Assembly: GCA_016223105.1 (NCBI GenBank)
Contig: JACRPR010000053.1
Coordinates: 1-41,352, forward strand
From: Chloroflexota bacterium
Lineage (GTDB): Bacteria > Chloroflexota > Anaerolineae > UBA4142
Direction: 5' to 3'
Length of the DNA: 41,352 nt
The notes beneath the pieces were generated by a model, which was given only the letters and a program-made list of their open reading frames with translations, did no database searches and was not told the origin of the DNA. The translations under genes were made by a program, and so were the position numbers. How positions within the stretch are numbered: the stretch's first letter is position 1; every line of letters starts with the position of its first letter. Shown here in pieces: positions 21,811 to 31,471 of this stretch.

Positions 21811-22405
21811 CGCGACGTTGATCGCACTGCGCCAGCGCGAAAAAATTCCGGCATCCACGCGGCGCGCCGAAATTCGCGCGCGCGTGCTCGACGCGTTTCC
21901 CGAAATCGGCATCGCGATTTTCAACACGCGCCTGGGTTGGATCGGCATCGCGTGGAACGCGCGCGGGATCGTCGCACTCAATTTGCCGCGCGCGACGCGC
22001 GCTAATGCGTTGCGCGATTTACAACGCGAATTTTCCGATGCCATCGTTCACACGCGCGCGCCGGACGAAATCGAACGCGAACTGCGCGAGTATGTCGCGG
22101 GCACGCGCCGTGAATTTCGATTGGCGCTCGATTGGTCGGCGATTGGCGCGTTTCAACGCGCGGTCTTGCAAGCCGCGCGCAAAATTCCGTTCGGCGAGAC
22201 GCGCAGTTACGGTTGGATCGCGCAACAGATCGGCAACCCGCGCGCATCGCGCGCGGTTGGGCGCGCGCTCGGCGCAAACCCGATTCCGATTATTCTGCCG
22301 TGCCATCGCGTCATTGCCAGCGATGGCGGACTCGGCGGTTATGGCGGTGGCTTGCCGCTCAAACGAAAATTGTTGCAGTTGGAAGGCGCAGTTTTGGATT
22401 TATGA
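21797..22405 (+). CDS. Alkylated-DNA methyltransferase with novel N-terminal extension (possible anti-sigma/sensor)
   Basis: 202 residues. About 36 extra residues (MKSIDATLIALRQREKIPAST...VLDAFPE) precede an Ogt-like N-domain ('IGIAIFNTRLGWIGIAWNARGIVALNLP'). The catalytic domain has IPFGETRSYGWIA, RAVGRALGANP, the acceptor Cys in PCHRVIASDGGLGGYGGGLPLK (about residue 168). It should repair O6-alkylguanine like the first copy but is only distantly similar. Its ATG lies inside the sigma gene (14-bp overlap). The extension has no HxxxCxxC zinc motif of ZAS anti-sigmas. Function as a combined sensor and anti-sigma factor is a hypothesis from position and architecture. Confidence 0.92.
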   Translation: MKSIDATLIALRQREKIPASTRRAEIRARVLDAFPEIGIAIFNTRLGWIGIAWNARGIVALNLPRATRANALRDLQREFSDAIVHTRAPDEIERELREYVAGTRREFRLALDWSAIGAFQRAVLQAARKIPFGETRSYGWIAQQIGNPRASRAVGRALGANPIPIILPCHRVIASDGGLGGYGGGLPLKRKLLQLEGAVLDL

Positions 22406-22480
22406 TTTCAGATTTATGATTTAGGATTTTCGTTGCGCGAAAAATCAAATCATAAATCATAAATCGAAAATCATAAATTG
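22402..22480. repeat. Octad inverted repeat (GATTTATGATTT...AAATCATAAATC)
   Basis: Two to three GATTTATG/GATTTAGG units are followed, after a short GC-rich centre, by CATAAATCATAAATCGAAAATCATAAATT. The arms are complementary and form a long AT-rich hairpin between the alkyltransferase and transporter genes. Confidence 0.8.
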
Positions 22481-22489
22481 GAGAAAAAA

Positions 22490-23401
22490 ATGTTCGCGTG
22501 GTTTATGCTGATCGCGCTCGGTTCGATCTGGGGCGCGAGTTATTTGTTCATCAAAATCGGCGGCGCGGAAATTCCGCCGTTCACGTTTGTTACTGGTCGC
22601 GCATTGATCGCGGCGCTGGCATTGCTCGTGCTCTTGCGCGCGCGCGGCGAGTCGTTGCCGCTCAATCGGCGCGCGCTAAAATTGTTCGCGGTGATGGGCA
22701 TTTTGAATGGCGCGATTCCGTACACCGCGATCACCTGGGGCGAGCTGTCCATCTCCAGCGGCTTGACCGCGATCCTGGTCGCGACCGTGCCACTGTTCAC
22801 CGTAATTTTCGCGCACTGGTTCACGCACGATGAGCGCATGACGCCGGGCAAACTGATCGGCATCGCGATTGGATTTGTCGGCGTCGTGATTTTGTTCGCG
22901 CCGGCTTTGCAACAACACGCGCAAAAAGAATTTTTCGGAATGTTCGCGATCATTATCGCGTCCGCGAGTTATGGCGGCGCATTTATTGTTGTGCGAAAAT
23001 TTATGCTCGGCTTTTCACCCGCGGCGGCGTCCGCCGGACAATTGCTCGCGGGGGCGATCTATATGTTGCCGCTCAGTTTGTTGTTCGACAATCCGCTTGC
23101 GTTGCGTCCATCGTTCGGCGCGCTCGCGTCGCTCATCACGCTGGCTTTGTTCGGCACATCGGTCGCGTACATCATTTATTATTGGCTCGTCGAACACACC
23201 GGCGCGACGCGCGCGTCGCTCGTTACGTACATCAGTCCATTCACCGGCGTAATTTGGGGCGCGCTCATTTTGAGCGAGCCAATCGAGTGGCAAGCGCTCG
23301 TTGGTCTCGCGCTGATTATCGCGGGCATCGGATTGGTCAATCGCAAACCCGCGCCTAGCCACGCCCTCAAGGGTGTGACCAAGTTCGTGGAACCGGAATG
23401 A
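22490..23401 (+). CDS. EamA-family (DMT) transporter
   Basis: About 303 residues with ten hydrophobic segments arranged as two EamA repeats: 'FAWFMLIALGSIWGASYLFIKIGG' at the start, 'LTAILVATVPLFTVIFAHWF' closing repeat 1, and 'TRASLVTYISPFTGVIWGALILSEP' in repeat 2. These are inner-membrane drug/metabolite exporters; the substrate cannot be inferred. GGAG precedes the ATG at 22490; the track start is an upstream TTG. The stop overlaps the next ATG (ATGA), which suggests coupling with the flavoprotein gene. Confidence 0.93.
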   Translation: MFAWFMLIALGSIWGASYLFIKIGGAEIPPFTFVTGRALIAALALLVLLRARGESLPLNRRALKLFAVMGILNGAIPYTAITWGELSISSGLTAILVATVPLFTVIFAHWFTHDERMTPGKLIGIAIGFVGVVILFAPALQQHAQKEFFGMFAIIIASASYGGAFIVVRKFMLGFSPAAASAGQLLAGAIYMLPLSLLFDNPLALRPSFGALASLITLALFGTSVAYIIYYWLVEHTGATRASLVTYISPFTGVIWGALILSEPIEWQALVGLALIIAGIGLVNRKPAPSHALKGVTKFVEPE

Positions 23402-24498
23402 ACGCGCGCGATATTCTGATCGTCGGCGCGGGTCCCGCCGGTTCTGCCGCCGCGATTCAAATTGCCAATCGCGATCCCGACTTGGCGCGGCGCACCCTGG
23501 TCATTGAGAAAGCGATGTTTCCGCGCGCGAAATTGTGCGGCGGCGGCGTTACGAATCACGCAGACGATTTGCTCCGCCGATTGCGCGCGCAATTCGATGT
23601 GCCGTCCTTTCCGATTCACGCAATCAAATTTGTGTACGCCGATTTGCAATTCACGTTTCACCAGCGCGATATTTTTCGCGTCGTGCGCCGCGAAGAATTC
23701 GATGCCGCGCTCGCGCGCTGTGCGCGTGAACGCGGCATCGAAATTCGTGAAGGCGAAGCGTTGATTGATTTGCGGCGCGATGATCGCGGCGTCGAGATCG
23801 AAACCACGCGCGAAACCTATCGCGCGCAAATTGTGATCGGCGCGGACGGCGCGAACAGTGTCGTGCGCCAAAAACTGGGCTTGGTGAGTTGGCATCGCAT
23901 CGCGCGCCTGATCGAAATTCTCACGCCCGCCGACGCGACGCGCGCGCCGGAGTTTATCGCCCACACCGCCGTTTTCGATTTCACGCCAATCACGCGCGGC
24001 GCGCAGGGATACTATTGGGATTTTCCATCGCTCAAGCAAGGCGTGCCGCTGATGAATCGCGGCATTTTCGATTCGCGCGTGCATCCCGATTTTCCGCGCG
24101 CCGATCTGAAATCAATTTTTGGCGAATCACTCGCGCGGCGTCAACTCGCGCTCGACGACGCGCGTTTGCACGGACATCCCGAACGTTGGTATGATGCATC
24201 GGTGAAACATTCCGCGCCGCGCGTGTTGCTCGCGGGCGATGCGGCTGGCGCGGAGCCGCTGTTCGGTGAAGGCATTTCGCACGCGCTCGATTTCGGAAGA
24301 TTCGCGGCGAACTCTGCGATGCGCGCGCTCGCGCGCCAAGATTTTTCGTTCGCGGATTACGAACGCCGCGTCGCATGGAGCGCGCTCGGCAGACGTTTGC
24401 AATTCAAACGCGCCATCGCGCATCTCATCTATAGCAAACGCGGACAGTGGTTTTATCGGTTGGGATTTAATGTGATGCGCGCGGTGTTTGGAAAGTGA
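23398..24498 (+). CDS. Geranylgeranyl-reductase-family FAD oxidoreductase
   Basis: 366 residues. The FAD-binding Rossmann motif DILIVGAGPAGSAAAIQIA is at the N-terminus. 'FPRAKLCGGGVTNHA', 'IGADGANSVVR' and the second FAD motif 'RVLLAGDAAGAEPLFGEGISHALDFGR' match the GGR/digeranylgeranylglycerophospholipid reductase group, related to bacteriochlorophyll ChlP. Such enzymes reduce prenyl chains of lipids, quinones or pigments. No isoprenoid pathway neighbours are visible, so the substrate is open. It is translationally coupled to the EamA gene and ends in a strong terminator. Confidence 0.92.
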   Translation: MNARDILIVGAGPAGSAAAIQIANRDPDLARRTLVIEKAMFPRAKLCGGGVTNHADDLLRRLRAQFDVPSFPIHAIKFVYADLQFTFHQRDIFRVVRREEFDAALARCARERGIEIREGEALIDLRRDDRGVEIETTRETYRAQIVIGADGANSVVRQKLGLVSWHRIARLIEILTPADATRAPEFIAHTAVFDFTPITRGAQGYYWDFPSLKQGVPLMNRGIFDSRVHPDFPRADLKSIFGESLARRQLALDDARLHGHPERWYDASVKHSAPRVLLAGDAAGAEPLFGEGISHALDFGRFAANSAMRALARQDFSFADYERRVAWSALGRRLQFKRAIAHLIYSKRGQWFYRLGFNVMRAVFGK

Positions 24499-24538
24499 GA
24501 CCCGTCCGATTTTGAAAATCGGACGGGTCTCGGTTTTT
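24497..24538 (+). terminator. Rho-independent terminator after the flavoprotein gene
   Basis: Perfect stem GAGACCCGTCCGAT / ATCGGACGGGTCTC with a TTTGAAA-type loop, followed by GGTTTTTATTTC. It also separates the convergent small gene on the minus strand. Confidence 0.88.
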
Positions 24539-24704
24539 ATTTCTTTGTTCTTGATTCAACCGCGCGCCAAAATTCGTCGTGTGGAATTCCTTCGCCTTTG
24601 CGAATTTGTTCTTTGGCGGTTCGAATGATTTTGTGAAACTTGGGCGAGTCCGCCAATGCCAATCGTTCGAGTGCTGACCGAGTTTTGCTGATAGATAATT
24701 TCAT
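24537..24704 (-). CDS. Small coupled protein, possible antitoxin-like
   Basis: 55 residues, MKLSISKTRSALERLALADSPKFHKIIRTAKEQIRKGEGIPHDEFWRAVE. Its ATG overlaps the stop of the upstream membrane-protein gene (ATGA). The track extends it through that gene in another frame, which is not meaningful. The short, charged, helical sequence ending '...GIPHDEFW..VE' resembles the tails of small Phd/RelB-type proteins, where 'G...HEEFW' is common, but no toxin is next to it. Function uncertain. Confidence 0.55.
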   Translation of the reverse strand: MKLSISKTRSALERLALADSPKFHKIIRTAKEQIRKGEGIPHDEFWRAVESRTKK

Positions 24705-25543
24705 CTTGTTTTTATTTTCTCCTTGAACAACCCAACGGAAATTGCATGAGCGATACGGGTGAATAGTCGCGACAAATTCACCATCGCGACACACGCAAGT
24801 CCCCACAAGGGAATGATCCACAGCGGCGGAATCTCGCGTGTGATGTATGTCCACTCACCGATGTATGTGCCCAGCCATTCATACGTTCCGCCTAAAATCA
24901 TTCCGCACACGAACAACGCGAACGCGTCATCGAGATCGAACCGGTACGCGATCAACGCGATGCCGACGATGATGCCCGCGATAAAATGCGCGTCGAGTCG
25001 TCCCGACCAATCTACCGCCGCGAGTTGTGGCGCGCTGATCGCGAACGCGAGCGCGGGGATCGCGATCAACAATGCAATTTTAATTGGACGCGGATTAACG
25101 CGGAGGAACGCGGATAAAAATTTCTTGTCCGCGTTCCTCCGCGTCAATCCGCGTCCAATGATCAACGCGCGCAAATGCGTAACCGTGAGCAAACCAATCG
25201 CCCACAACGGCGGCAAATAATCCGGCGGTGTTTGCCCGTTCGAGTACGTCCACACGCCGCGCGTCGTGCCCCACCATTCGCCCCAATAACCGAGCGCGTA
25301 CGCCGCGATGAACAACGGCACATCGGCGCGAGCATCGCTCCGATACAGCACGAGCGCGACAACGATCGCGAGCGCGATCCACGCGGGCGCGCCAACCTGG
25401 GTTAGAATGATCCAGCCGGTTTCGATTCCGCCGAGCGCGGACTGCAAAATGATCCAGAGAAAGAAAACGCGCGCGAGGAAATTGAAAACGGAACCCGCAC
25501 GTATTCTACTCGCGCGTTTCTTCAGGTGTTGGATAAAAGACAT
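24701..25543 (-). CDS. Membrane protein with two-fold internal repeat, function unknown
   Basis: 280 residues with about seven hydrophobic segments. A motif occurs twice: 'YWGEWWGTTRGVWTYSN...PPLWAIGLL' in the first half and 'TYEWLGTYIGEWTYIT...PPLWIIPLWGL' in the second (E-W-x-G-T-x-x-G-x-W-T-Y then PPLW). This implies internal duplication. I do not recognise a named family; a remote likeness to carotenoid-biosynthesis membrane proteins (E..G...G...Y..) is possible but weak. Between the two repeats, codons at 25083-25159 are made by a palindromic DNA insertion that the frame reads through (GRGLTRRNADKKFLSAFLRVN). Removing it would leave a typical short loop. Confidence 0.8.
   Translation of the reverse strand: MSFIQHLKKRASRIRAGSVFNFLARVFFLWIILQSALGGIETGWIILTQVGAPAWIALAIVVALVLYRSDARADVPLFIAAYALGYWGEWWGTTRGVWTYSNGQTPPDYLPPLWAIGLLTVTHLRALIIGRGLTRRNADKKFLSAFLRVNPRPIKIALLIAIPALAFAISAPQLAAVDWSGRLDAHFIAGIIVGIALIAYRFDLDDAFALFVCGMILGGTYEWLGTYIGEWTYITREIPPLWIIPLWGLACVAMVNLSRLFTRIAHAISVGLFKEKIKTR
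25083..25159. repeat. GGACGCGGA palindromic element inside a coding sequence
   Basis: ATTGGACGCGGATTAACGCGG and CCGCGTCAATCCGCGTCCAAT form a near-perfect 77-bp inverted repeat with a second shell (AGGAACGCGGA / TCCGCGTTCCT). Related partial copies are at 39096-39142 and at the window end (41330). The reading frame of the membrane protein stays open through it. Confidence 0.88.
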
Positions 25544-25639
25544 TCGTAATGCGGCAATTGGTCAGTGCAATTTGACAGCAGACATAGGTTGCTCCTTTAC
25601 GATTTCGGTGCATCTTGCTCGGCGGTGTGATGCATCTGT

Positions 25640-26970
<1,331 letters not shown>

Positions 26971-26976
<6 letters not shown>

Positions 26977-28335
26977 TATAACCCGTTCGACAATCTGCTC
27001 CGCCAACCCGGTGTAGGTGAGTGGCGATAATTCGCGCAATTTTGTTTTCACCGATTCATCTACCGCGAGCGCTTCGATCCACGCGTGATAATTTTCGCGC
27101 GTGAGTGATTTGCCGCGTGTCAATTCTTTCACCGCTTCGTACGCGTCCGCGAAATTTCCGGCGCGCAAAATTGTTTGCGCGCCTTCGGCGATGACTTGCC
27201 ATTGCGCGTCGAGATCGGTGCGCGATTTTCCCGCGTGCGCGGTGATGCGTTCGAGCCCGCGCGCGATATTCGCGTAGGCAATTATGCTATGCCCCAGCGC
27301 AACACCAAATGTCCGCCGAACAGTCGAGTCAGACAGATCACGTTGCAATCGTGATCGCGGCAATTTTTCAGAATAGTGCGCGAACAGCGCATCCGCAATT
27401 CCCAGGTTGCCTTCCGCGTTTTCAAAATCAATCGGGTTGACTTTTTGTGGCATCGTGGACGAGCCAACTTCACCGACAACGACACGCAATTTGAAAATAT
27501 CATCGCTGATATATCGCCACACATCTTGCGCGAGATCAATCAAGATCGAATTCGTCAACCGCATCGCATCGAAAAAATAAATCCAATTATCGTAGGGCGC
27601 GAGTTGGGTCGTAACTAGATTCGGTTCGAGATCGAACGCGCGAATAAATTTTTCACTGAACGCGAGCCAATCCACATTCGGCGCGGCGGCAACAAGCGCG
27701 TTGAAATTTCCAACCGCGCCGGTAAGTTTCGCTTCAAAGCAATGCGCCCCCAGGCTCGCGCGTTGCTTTTTCAAACGCGCGAGAAACACGGCAAACTCTT
27801 TGCCGAGCGTCGTCGGCACAGCGGGCTGACCGTGTGTGCGCGCGAGCATCGGCGTCGCTTTGTGTTCGCGTGCGAGCATCGCGATTTGCGCGATCACGCG
27901 ATCCAGCGCGAGCAGAATCACCGCGTCGCGCGCATCGCGGAGCGCGAGCGCATACGCGGTTTGATTCACATCTTCCGAAGTCAAACCGAAATGCAACCAT
28001 TCGATCACATCGGCGAGCGGCGTCCCAACAAGTTGATCGCGCAGAAAATATTCGATGGCTTTAACATCGTGCCGCGTGCGCGCTTCGTGATCCTTGACGC
28101 GCGCGGCATCATCGAGATCAAAATCAGAGATTAGCGATTGGAGCTTGGAGATTTCCGCGTCAGTTAAATCGCGGACAAGATGCACGTCGCGCGATAACGC
28201 GAGGAGGTATTCGATCTCGATGCGAACGCGCGTGCGGATGAACGCAAATTCGGAAAAGTACGCGCGGAGCGATTCGGTTTCGCGCGCGTAGCGTCCATCG
28301 AGCGGGGAGAGCGCGATCAGAGTTGGATCGATCAT
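26971..28335 (-). CDS. purB: Adenylosuccinate lyase
   Basis: 454 residues, MIDPTLIALSPLDGRYARETESLRAYFSE, the longer E. coli-type PurB (about 456). The fumarase/aspartase superfamily signature SSTMPQKVNPIDFE carries the catalytic serine loop, and 'HFGLTSEDVN' and 'ARTHGQPAVPT' carry the other active-site residues. It cleaves succinyl-AMP to AMP and also the SAICAR step of de novo purine synthesis. The ATG overlaps the smpB stop by 4 bp, and purA follows it. Confidence 0.97.
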
Positions 28336-28790
28336 CGTTGCTCTTTGACCGCGCGTCGAATCTCGCGCTCGCTTTCGCGTTTCGCAATCGTTTCGCGCTT
28401 GTCGTACAATTTTTTCCCGCGCGCCAACGCCACCTCGATCTTGGCGCGATTTTTTTTGAGATACATTTGCGTCGGCACGAGGGTAAGACCTTTTTCTTGC
28501 GCGCGTCCCGCCAACCGCATAATTTCTTTGCGGTGCATCAACAATTTGCGATCGCGATACGGATCAGCATTTTGCCGACTCGCCGGTTCGTACGGCGCGA
28601 TGTGCACGTTCATCAACCATAATTCGCCCTGCTTGAATTGCGCGTAACTATCGCGCAGATTCACACTGCCGGCGCGCGCGGATTTGATCTCCGTGCCGGT
28701 GAGCGCGATGCCGGCTTCGTACGTTTCTTCGATGTGATAATCGTGGTACGCTTTGCGATTCGTTGCGAGAATTTTAATTGGATCAGTCAT
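28332..28790 (-). CDS. smpB: SsrA-binding protein SmpB
   Basis: 152 residues: 'ILATNRKAYHDYHIEETYEAGIALTGTEIKSARAGSVNLRDSYAQ', 'LMNVHIAPYEPASRQNADPYRDRKLLMHRKEI' and the basic tail 'GKKLYDKRETIAKRESEREIRR'. This is the complete SmpB, which carries tmRNA to stalled ribosomes. No tmRNA gene is in the window. It is the first gene of smpB-purB-purA, with a 4-bp overlap to purB; a perfect palindrome lies just upstream. Confidence 0.97.
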   Translation of the reverse strand: MTDPIKILATNRKAYHDYHIEETYEAGIALTGTEIKSARAGSVNLRDSYAQFKQGELWLMNVHIAPYEPASRQNADPYRDRKLLMHRKEIMRLAGRAQEKGLTLVPTQMYLKKNRAKIEVALARGKKLYDKRETIAKRESEREIRRAVKEQR

Positions 28791-28803
28791 AATGACATCA
28801 CAA

Positions 28804-28859
28804 GTAGGGGCGAAGCATTTTTCGTCCTGTGCACAGGACGAAAAATGCTTCGCCCCTAC
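28804..28859. repeat. Perfect 56-bp palindrome (GTAGGGGCGAAGCAT...)
   Basis: The 28-bp arms are exact complements with no spacer, centred on CTGTGCACAG. It is noncoding, in the gap between smpB and the S41 peptidase gene, directly upstream of smpB. Confidence 0.93.
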
Positions 28860-28865
28860 CGCGCC

Positions 28866-28908
28866 ACAAAAAATCCCGTTTCCGCACTCGGCGGAAACGG
28901 GATTCGCG
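28866..28908 (-). terminator. Rho-independent terminator of the S41 peptidase gene
   Basis: Stem AATCCCGTTTCCGC / GCGGAAACGGGATT with a small loop, followed on the minus strand by TTTTTTG. It begins 8 bp past the stop at 28916. Confidence 0.85.
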
Positions 28909-28915
28909 TTAGCTC

Positions 28916-30118
28916 CTATTTTTTGCCGGTGAGAACTTCTACTGCTTTGTCGAGTTGCGGATCGCGTTTAGCGGCAAGATCGTCGTCGCTGATTGTTACT
29001 TCAATATCCGGCGTAATGCCGATGTGATGAATCTCTTTGTCGAGCGGGCTAAAGAATCGCGCAATCGTCACGCGCAATTCGGACTTGTCGCTGAGCGTAT
29101 GCACGTTTTGCACCGAGCCCTTGCCGAACGTAACGGCGCCGATGATCGTCGCGCGCTTGTGATCTTTTAACGCGCCCGCGACGATTTCGGACGCGCTCGC
29201 CGAACCCTTGTCCACCAGCAAGACCATCGGAATATCCGTCGCGAGTCCGCCGCGCCCGGCTTTGAATTCTTGCTTACGCCCGTCTTTGAATTTTTCGATC
29301 AGGACGATTTGACCTTGTTTCAAAAACTGGCTCGCGACTTCGACCGACACATTCAAGTATCCGCCGGGATTGCGCCGCAAATCGAAAATCAAGCCGGTCG
29401 GTTTTTGCGCGAATAATTCTTGGAAAGCGACGCGCATTTCATCCGGCGCGGTCGAGCCAAAATCGTTCAAGCGCAAGTACGCGATGCTTGTGCCTTCGAT
29501 CATGCGCGATTCGACGAACGGCACGCGAATCGTTTCGCGTTTGAGCGTGAGCGTGAACGTCGGTTGCTTGGCGCGCTGGATCTGCAATTTCACTTCGGTG
29601 CCGCGCGGACCGCGAATCAAGCGAATCGCCTGCATTACATCCATATTTTGAATGACCGTGTCGTCCACTTGAAGAATGACATCGCCGGGCAAAATCCCGG
29701 CTTTGTCCGCGGGTGTGCCTTTGATCGGCGAGACGACGGTGAGGCGACCTTCTTTCATTTCGACGGTCGCGCCGATGCCTTCGAACGATCCGCTCAGATC
29801 GGATGAAGTGATCGCGGAAGTTTTCGCGTCCACAAAACGCGTGTTGGGATCGCCGAGCGCGTTCACCATTCCATCAATCGAACTGTTGACCAATTGATTG
29901 TCATCAATCGGCGTTTTGTAAAAATCTTGCTGGACGAAATTCCATGCTTCCCAGTACACCGGCATATACGGTTTCCAATCTGCCGGCGCGCCGCCATCCG
30001 GGAGTGGGGCGGGCGCGAAAAATTGACGACTCAACACATAACCGCCGCCAAACGCAATCGTGATCAACACGGTCGAAACAATTATCACTATTAGCACGCG
30101 TACGAATATGCGAATCAT
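28916..30118 (-). CDS. S41 C-terminal processing peptidase (CtpA-like)
   Basis: 400 residues. One N-terminal TM/signal-anchor helix (VLIVIIVSTVLITIAFGGGYVL) places it outside the membrane. A PDZ domain follows ('VEMKEGRLTVVSPIKGTPADKAGILPGDVILQVDD'), then the S41 protease core with 'DLRRNPGGYLNVSVEVAS', the nucleophile in DKGSASASEIVAGALKD and the lysine in TFGKGSVQ (Ser/Lys dyad). It trims C-termini of exported proteins. RBS GAGAGG precedes the ATG. A paralogue lies 83 bp upstream on the same strand. Confidence 0.95.
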   Translation of the reverse strand: MIRIFVRVLIVIIVSTVLITIAFGGGYVLSRQFFAPAPLPDGGAPADWKPYMPVYWEAWNFVQQDFYKTPIDDNQLVNSSIDGMVNALGDPNTRFVDAKTSAITSSDLSGSFEGIGATVEMKEGRLTVVSPIKGTPADKAGILPGDVILQVDDTVIQNMDVMQAIRLIRGPRGTEVKLQIQRAKQPTFTLTLKRETIRVPFVESRMIEGTSIAYLRLNDFGSTAPDEMRVAFQELFAQKPTGLIFDLRRNPGGYLNVSVEVASQFLKQGQIVLIEKFKDGRKQEFKAGRGGLATDIPMVLLVDKGSASASEIVAGALKDHKRATIIGAVTFGKGSVQNVHTLSDKSELRVTIARFFSPLDKEIHHIGITPDIEVTISDDDLAAKRDPQLDKAVEVLTGKK

Positions 30119-30129
30119 ATTTGCCTCTC

Positions 30130-30200
30130 TCTAATTTCAGATTTCATATTTCAGATTTCACATTCGCAATTTGAAATCACAAATCTGAAATCTGAAATTT
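30130..30200. repeat. Octad inverted repeat between the two S41 genes
   Basis: ATTTCAGATTTCATATTTCAGATTTC and GAAATCACAAATCTGAAATCTGAAAT pair around a short GC-containing centre. It fills the whole intergenic space. Confidence 0.85.
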
Positions 30201-31394
30201 TTACGCGCCTTTATTCAAGTACTCGATGGCGCGATTGAGTTGCGGATCAATTCCCTTTTGGATCGATTCATTCGTGAGCGGCACGGCAATGTCCGGTTGC
30301 AAGCCCGCGCCTTCGATTTGTTGCTTTCGGGGTGTTAGCCAGGTCGCGGTGGTGATATGCAATGCCGCGCCGTCGCTCAAGCGGCGAATACTTTGCACCG
30401 AGCCCTTGCCGTACGTCGGCTCGCCGATCAAAACGCCACGGCTATGATCTTTGAGCGCGCCCGCGAGAATTTCCGCCGCGCTCGCCGTGCCGTTGTTGAC
30501 AAGCACGACAACTTTGAGATCCACCGCGCCGCGCCGACTGCCAGCTTTGTATTCTTTTTCCGTGCCGTCGCGATATTTTTCGTACAGCACCACATCGTTA
30601 TTTTTCAAAAATTGTCCCGCGATGTCGAGCACCGGATCGGGAAACAATCCGCCGGGATTATTTCGCAAATCCAACACGATTCCGGTGATGCGTTGATTCT
30701 TGAGTGTGTCGAGCGCGCGCGCGAATTCGTTCGCGGTCTCGGCAGTCTCCAGCGTGATCTTGATGTACCCATACGTTGTGTTGGGCAACACTTTGGCTTC
30801 GACTGTGGGCAACGCATATTTTTCGCGGACGAGTTCGAGCTCCATCGGTTTCGGTTCGCCGATGCGCCGCACTTGCAACGCTACTTTGGTGCCGATCGGT
30901 CCGCGCAATAACGCGGCGGCTTCCTGGGGTGTTGTTTGCACCGCGACATCTTTCTCGCCGATCTTGATCACAATGTCGCCGGCGCGCAAACCGGCTTTGT
31001 CCGCCGGCGATCCTGGGATCGGTGCGACAATCGTGAGCACGCCGCCCTTGATGTCGAGATTCAAGCCCACATCGCCGGTCTCGCCTTGCAATGTCGTTTG
31101 CTCGTTACGCGCCGGTTCCGGCTCGATGTAGATCGTGTGCGGATCGTTCAAGCCCTGCAACATGCCGCGAATCGCGCCGCGCGTTAACGTTTGCCGATCC
31201 GGCACATCGCCGTAAAACTCGCCCTGAATTTTTCCCCACGCTTCCCAAAAGAGTGGAAATGTTTTCGGAATATCTGACCGCGTCGGTTGCGTGCGGATTT
31301 GGAAATAGTTAAGTCCAAACCCGGCAAAAAACGCGACGAAGATGATCAACCCGGTCAACAAGAGGATCACCAACACGCGCAGAATCGTTCGCAT
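30201..31394 (-). CDS. S41 C-terminal processing peptidase, paralogue
   Basis: 397 residues from the ATG at 31394 (AAGGAAAGGAAA upstream); the track start lies in the recombinase gene. N-terminal anchor 'LRVLVILLLTGLIIFVAFFAGFGL', PDZ domain ('GGVLTIVAPIPGSPADKAGLRAGDIVIKIGEKDV'), then the S41 core with 'LDLRNNPGGLFPDPVLD', nucleophile region NNGTASAAEILAGALKDH and lysine in TYGKGSVQS. It shares layout and many residues with the downstream gene, indicating tandem duplication. Its promoter overlaps the recombinase 3' end. Confidence 0.95.
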   Translation of the reverse strand: MRTILRVLVILLLTGLIIFVAFFAGFGLNYFQIRTQPTRSDIPKTFPLFWEAWGKIQGEFYGDVPDRQTLTRGAIRGMLQGLNDPHTIYIEPEPARNEQTTLQGETGDVGLNLDIKGGVLTIVAPIPGSPADKAGLRAGDIVIKIGEKDVAVQTTPQEAAALLRGPIGTKVALQVRRIGEPKPMELELVREKYALPTVEAKVLPNTTYGYIKITLETAETANEFARALDTLKNQRITGIVLDLRNNPGGLFPDPVLDIAGQFLKNNDVVLYEKYRDGTEKEYKAGSRRGAVDLKVVVLVNNGTASAAEILAGALKDHSRGVLIGEPTYGKGSVQSIRRLSDGAALHITTATWLTPRKQQIEGAGLQPDIAVPLTNESIQKGIDPQLNRAIEYLNKGA

Positions 31395-31441
31395 AAGTTT
31401 CCTTTCCTTGCAATCTCGGTGGAGCATCCGAGTTGCGCAGC

Positions 31442-31471
31442 ATTTTAGCACAAGATTGCTCGATTGGTCAA
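31442..31471 (-). promoter_or_regulatory. Promoter of the S41 peptidase gene
   Basis: TTGACC (31471-31466), 18-bp spacer, TAAAAT (31447-31442) on the minus strand, about 40 nt before the ATG. It lies inside the last codons of the truncated recombinase. Confidence 0.6.

Noticed and set aside
24537-24854. Full 105-aa ORF as one gene
   Set aside because: Its first 50 residues are an out-of-frame reading of the membrane-protein gene; the ATGA overlap supports the 55-aa form.
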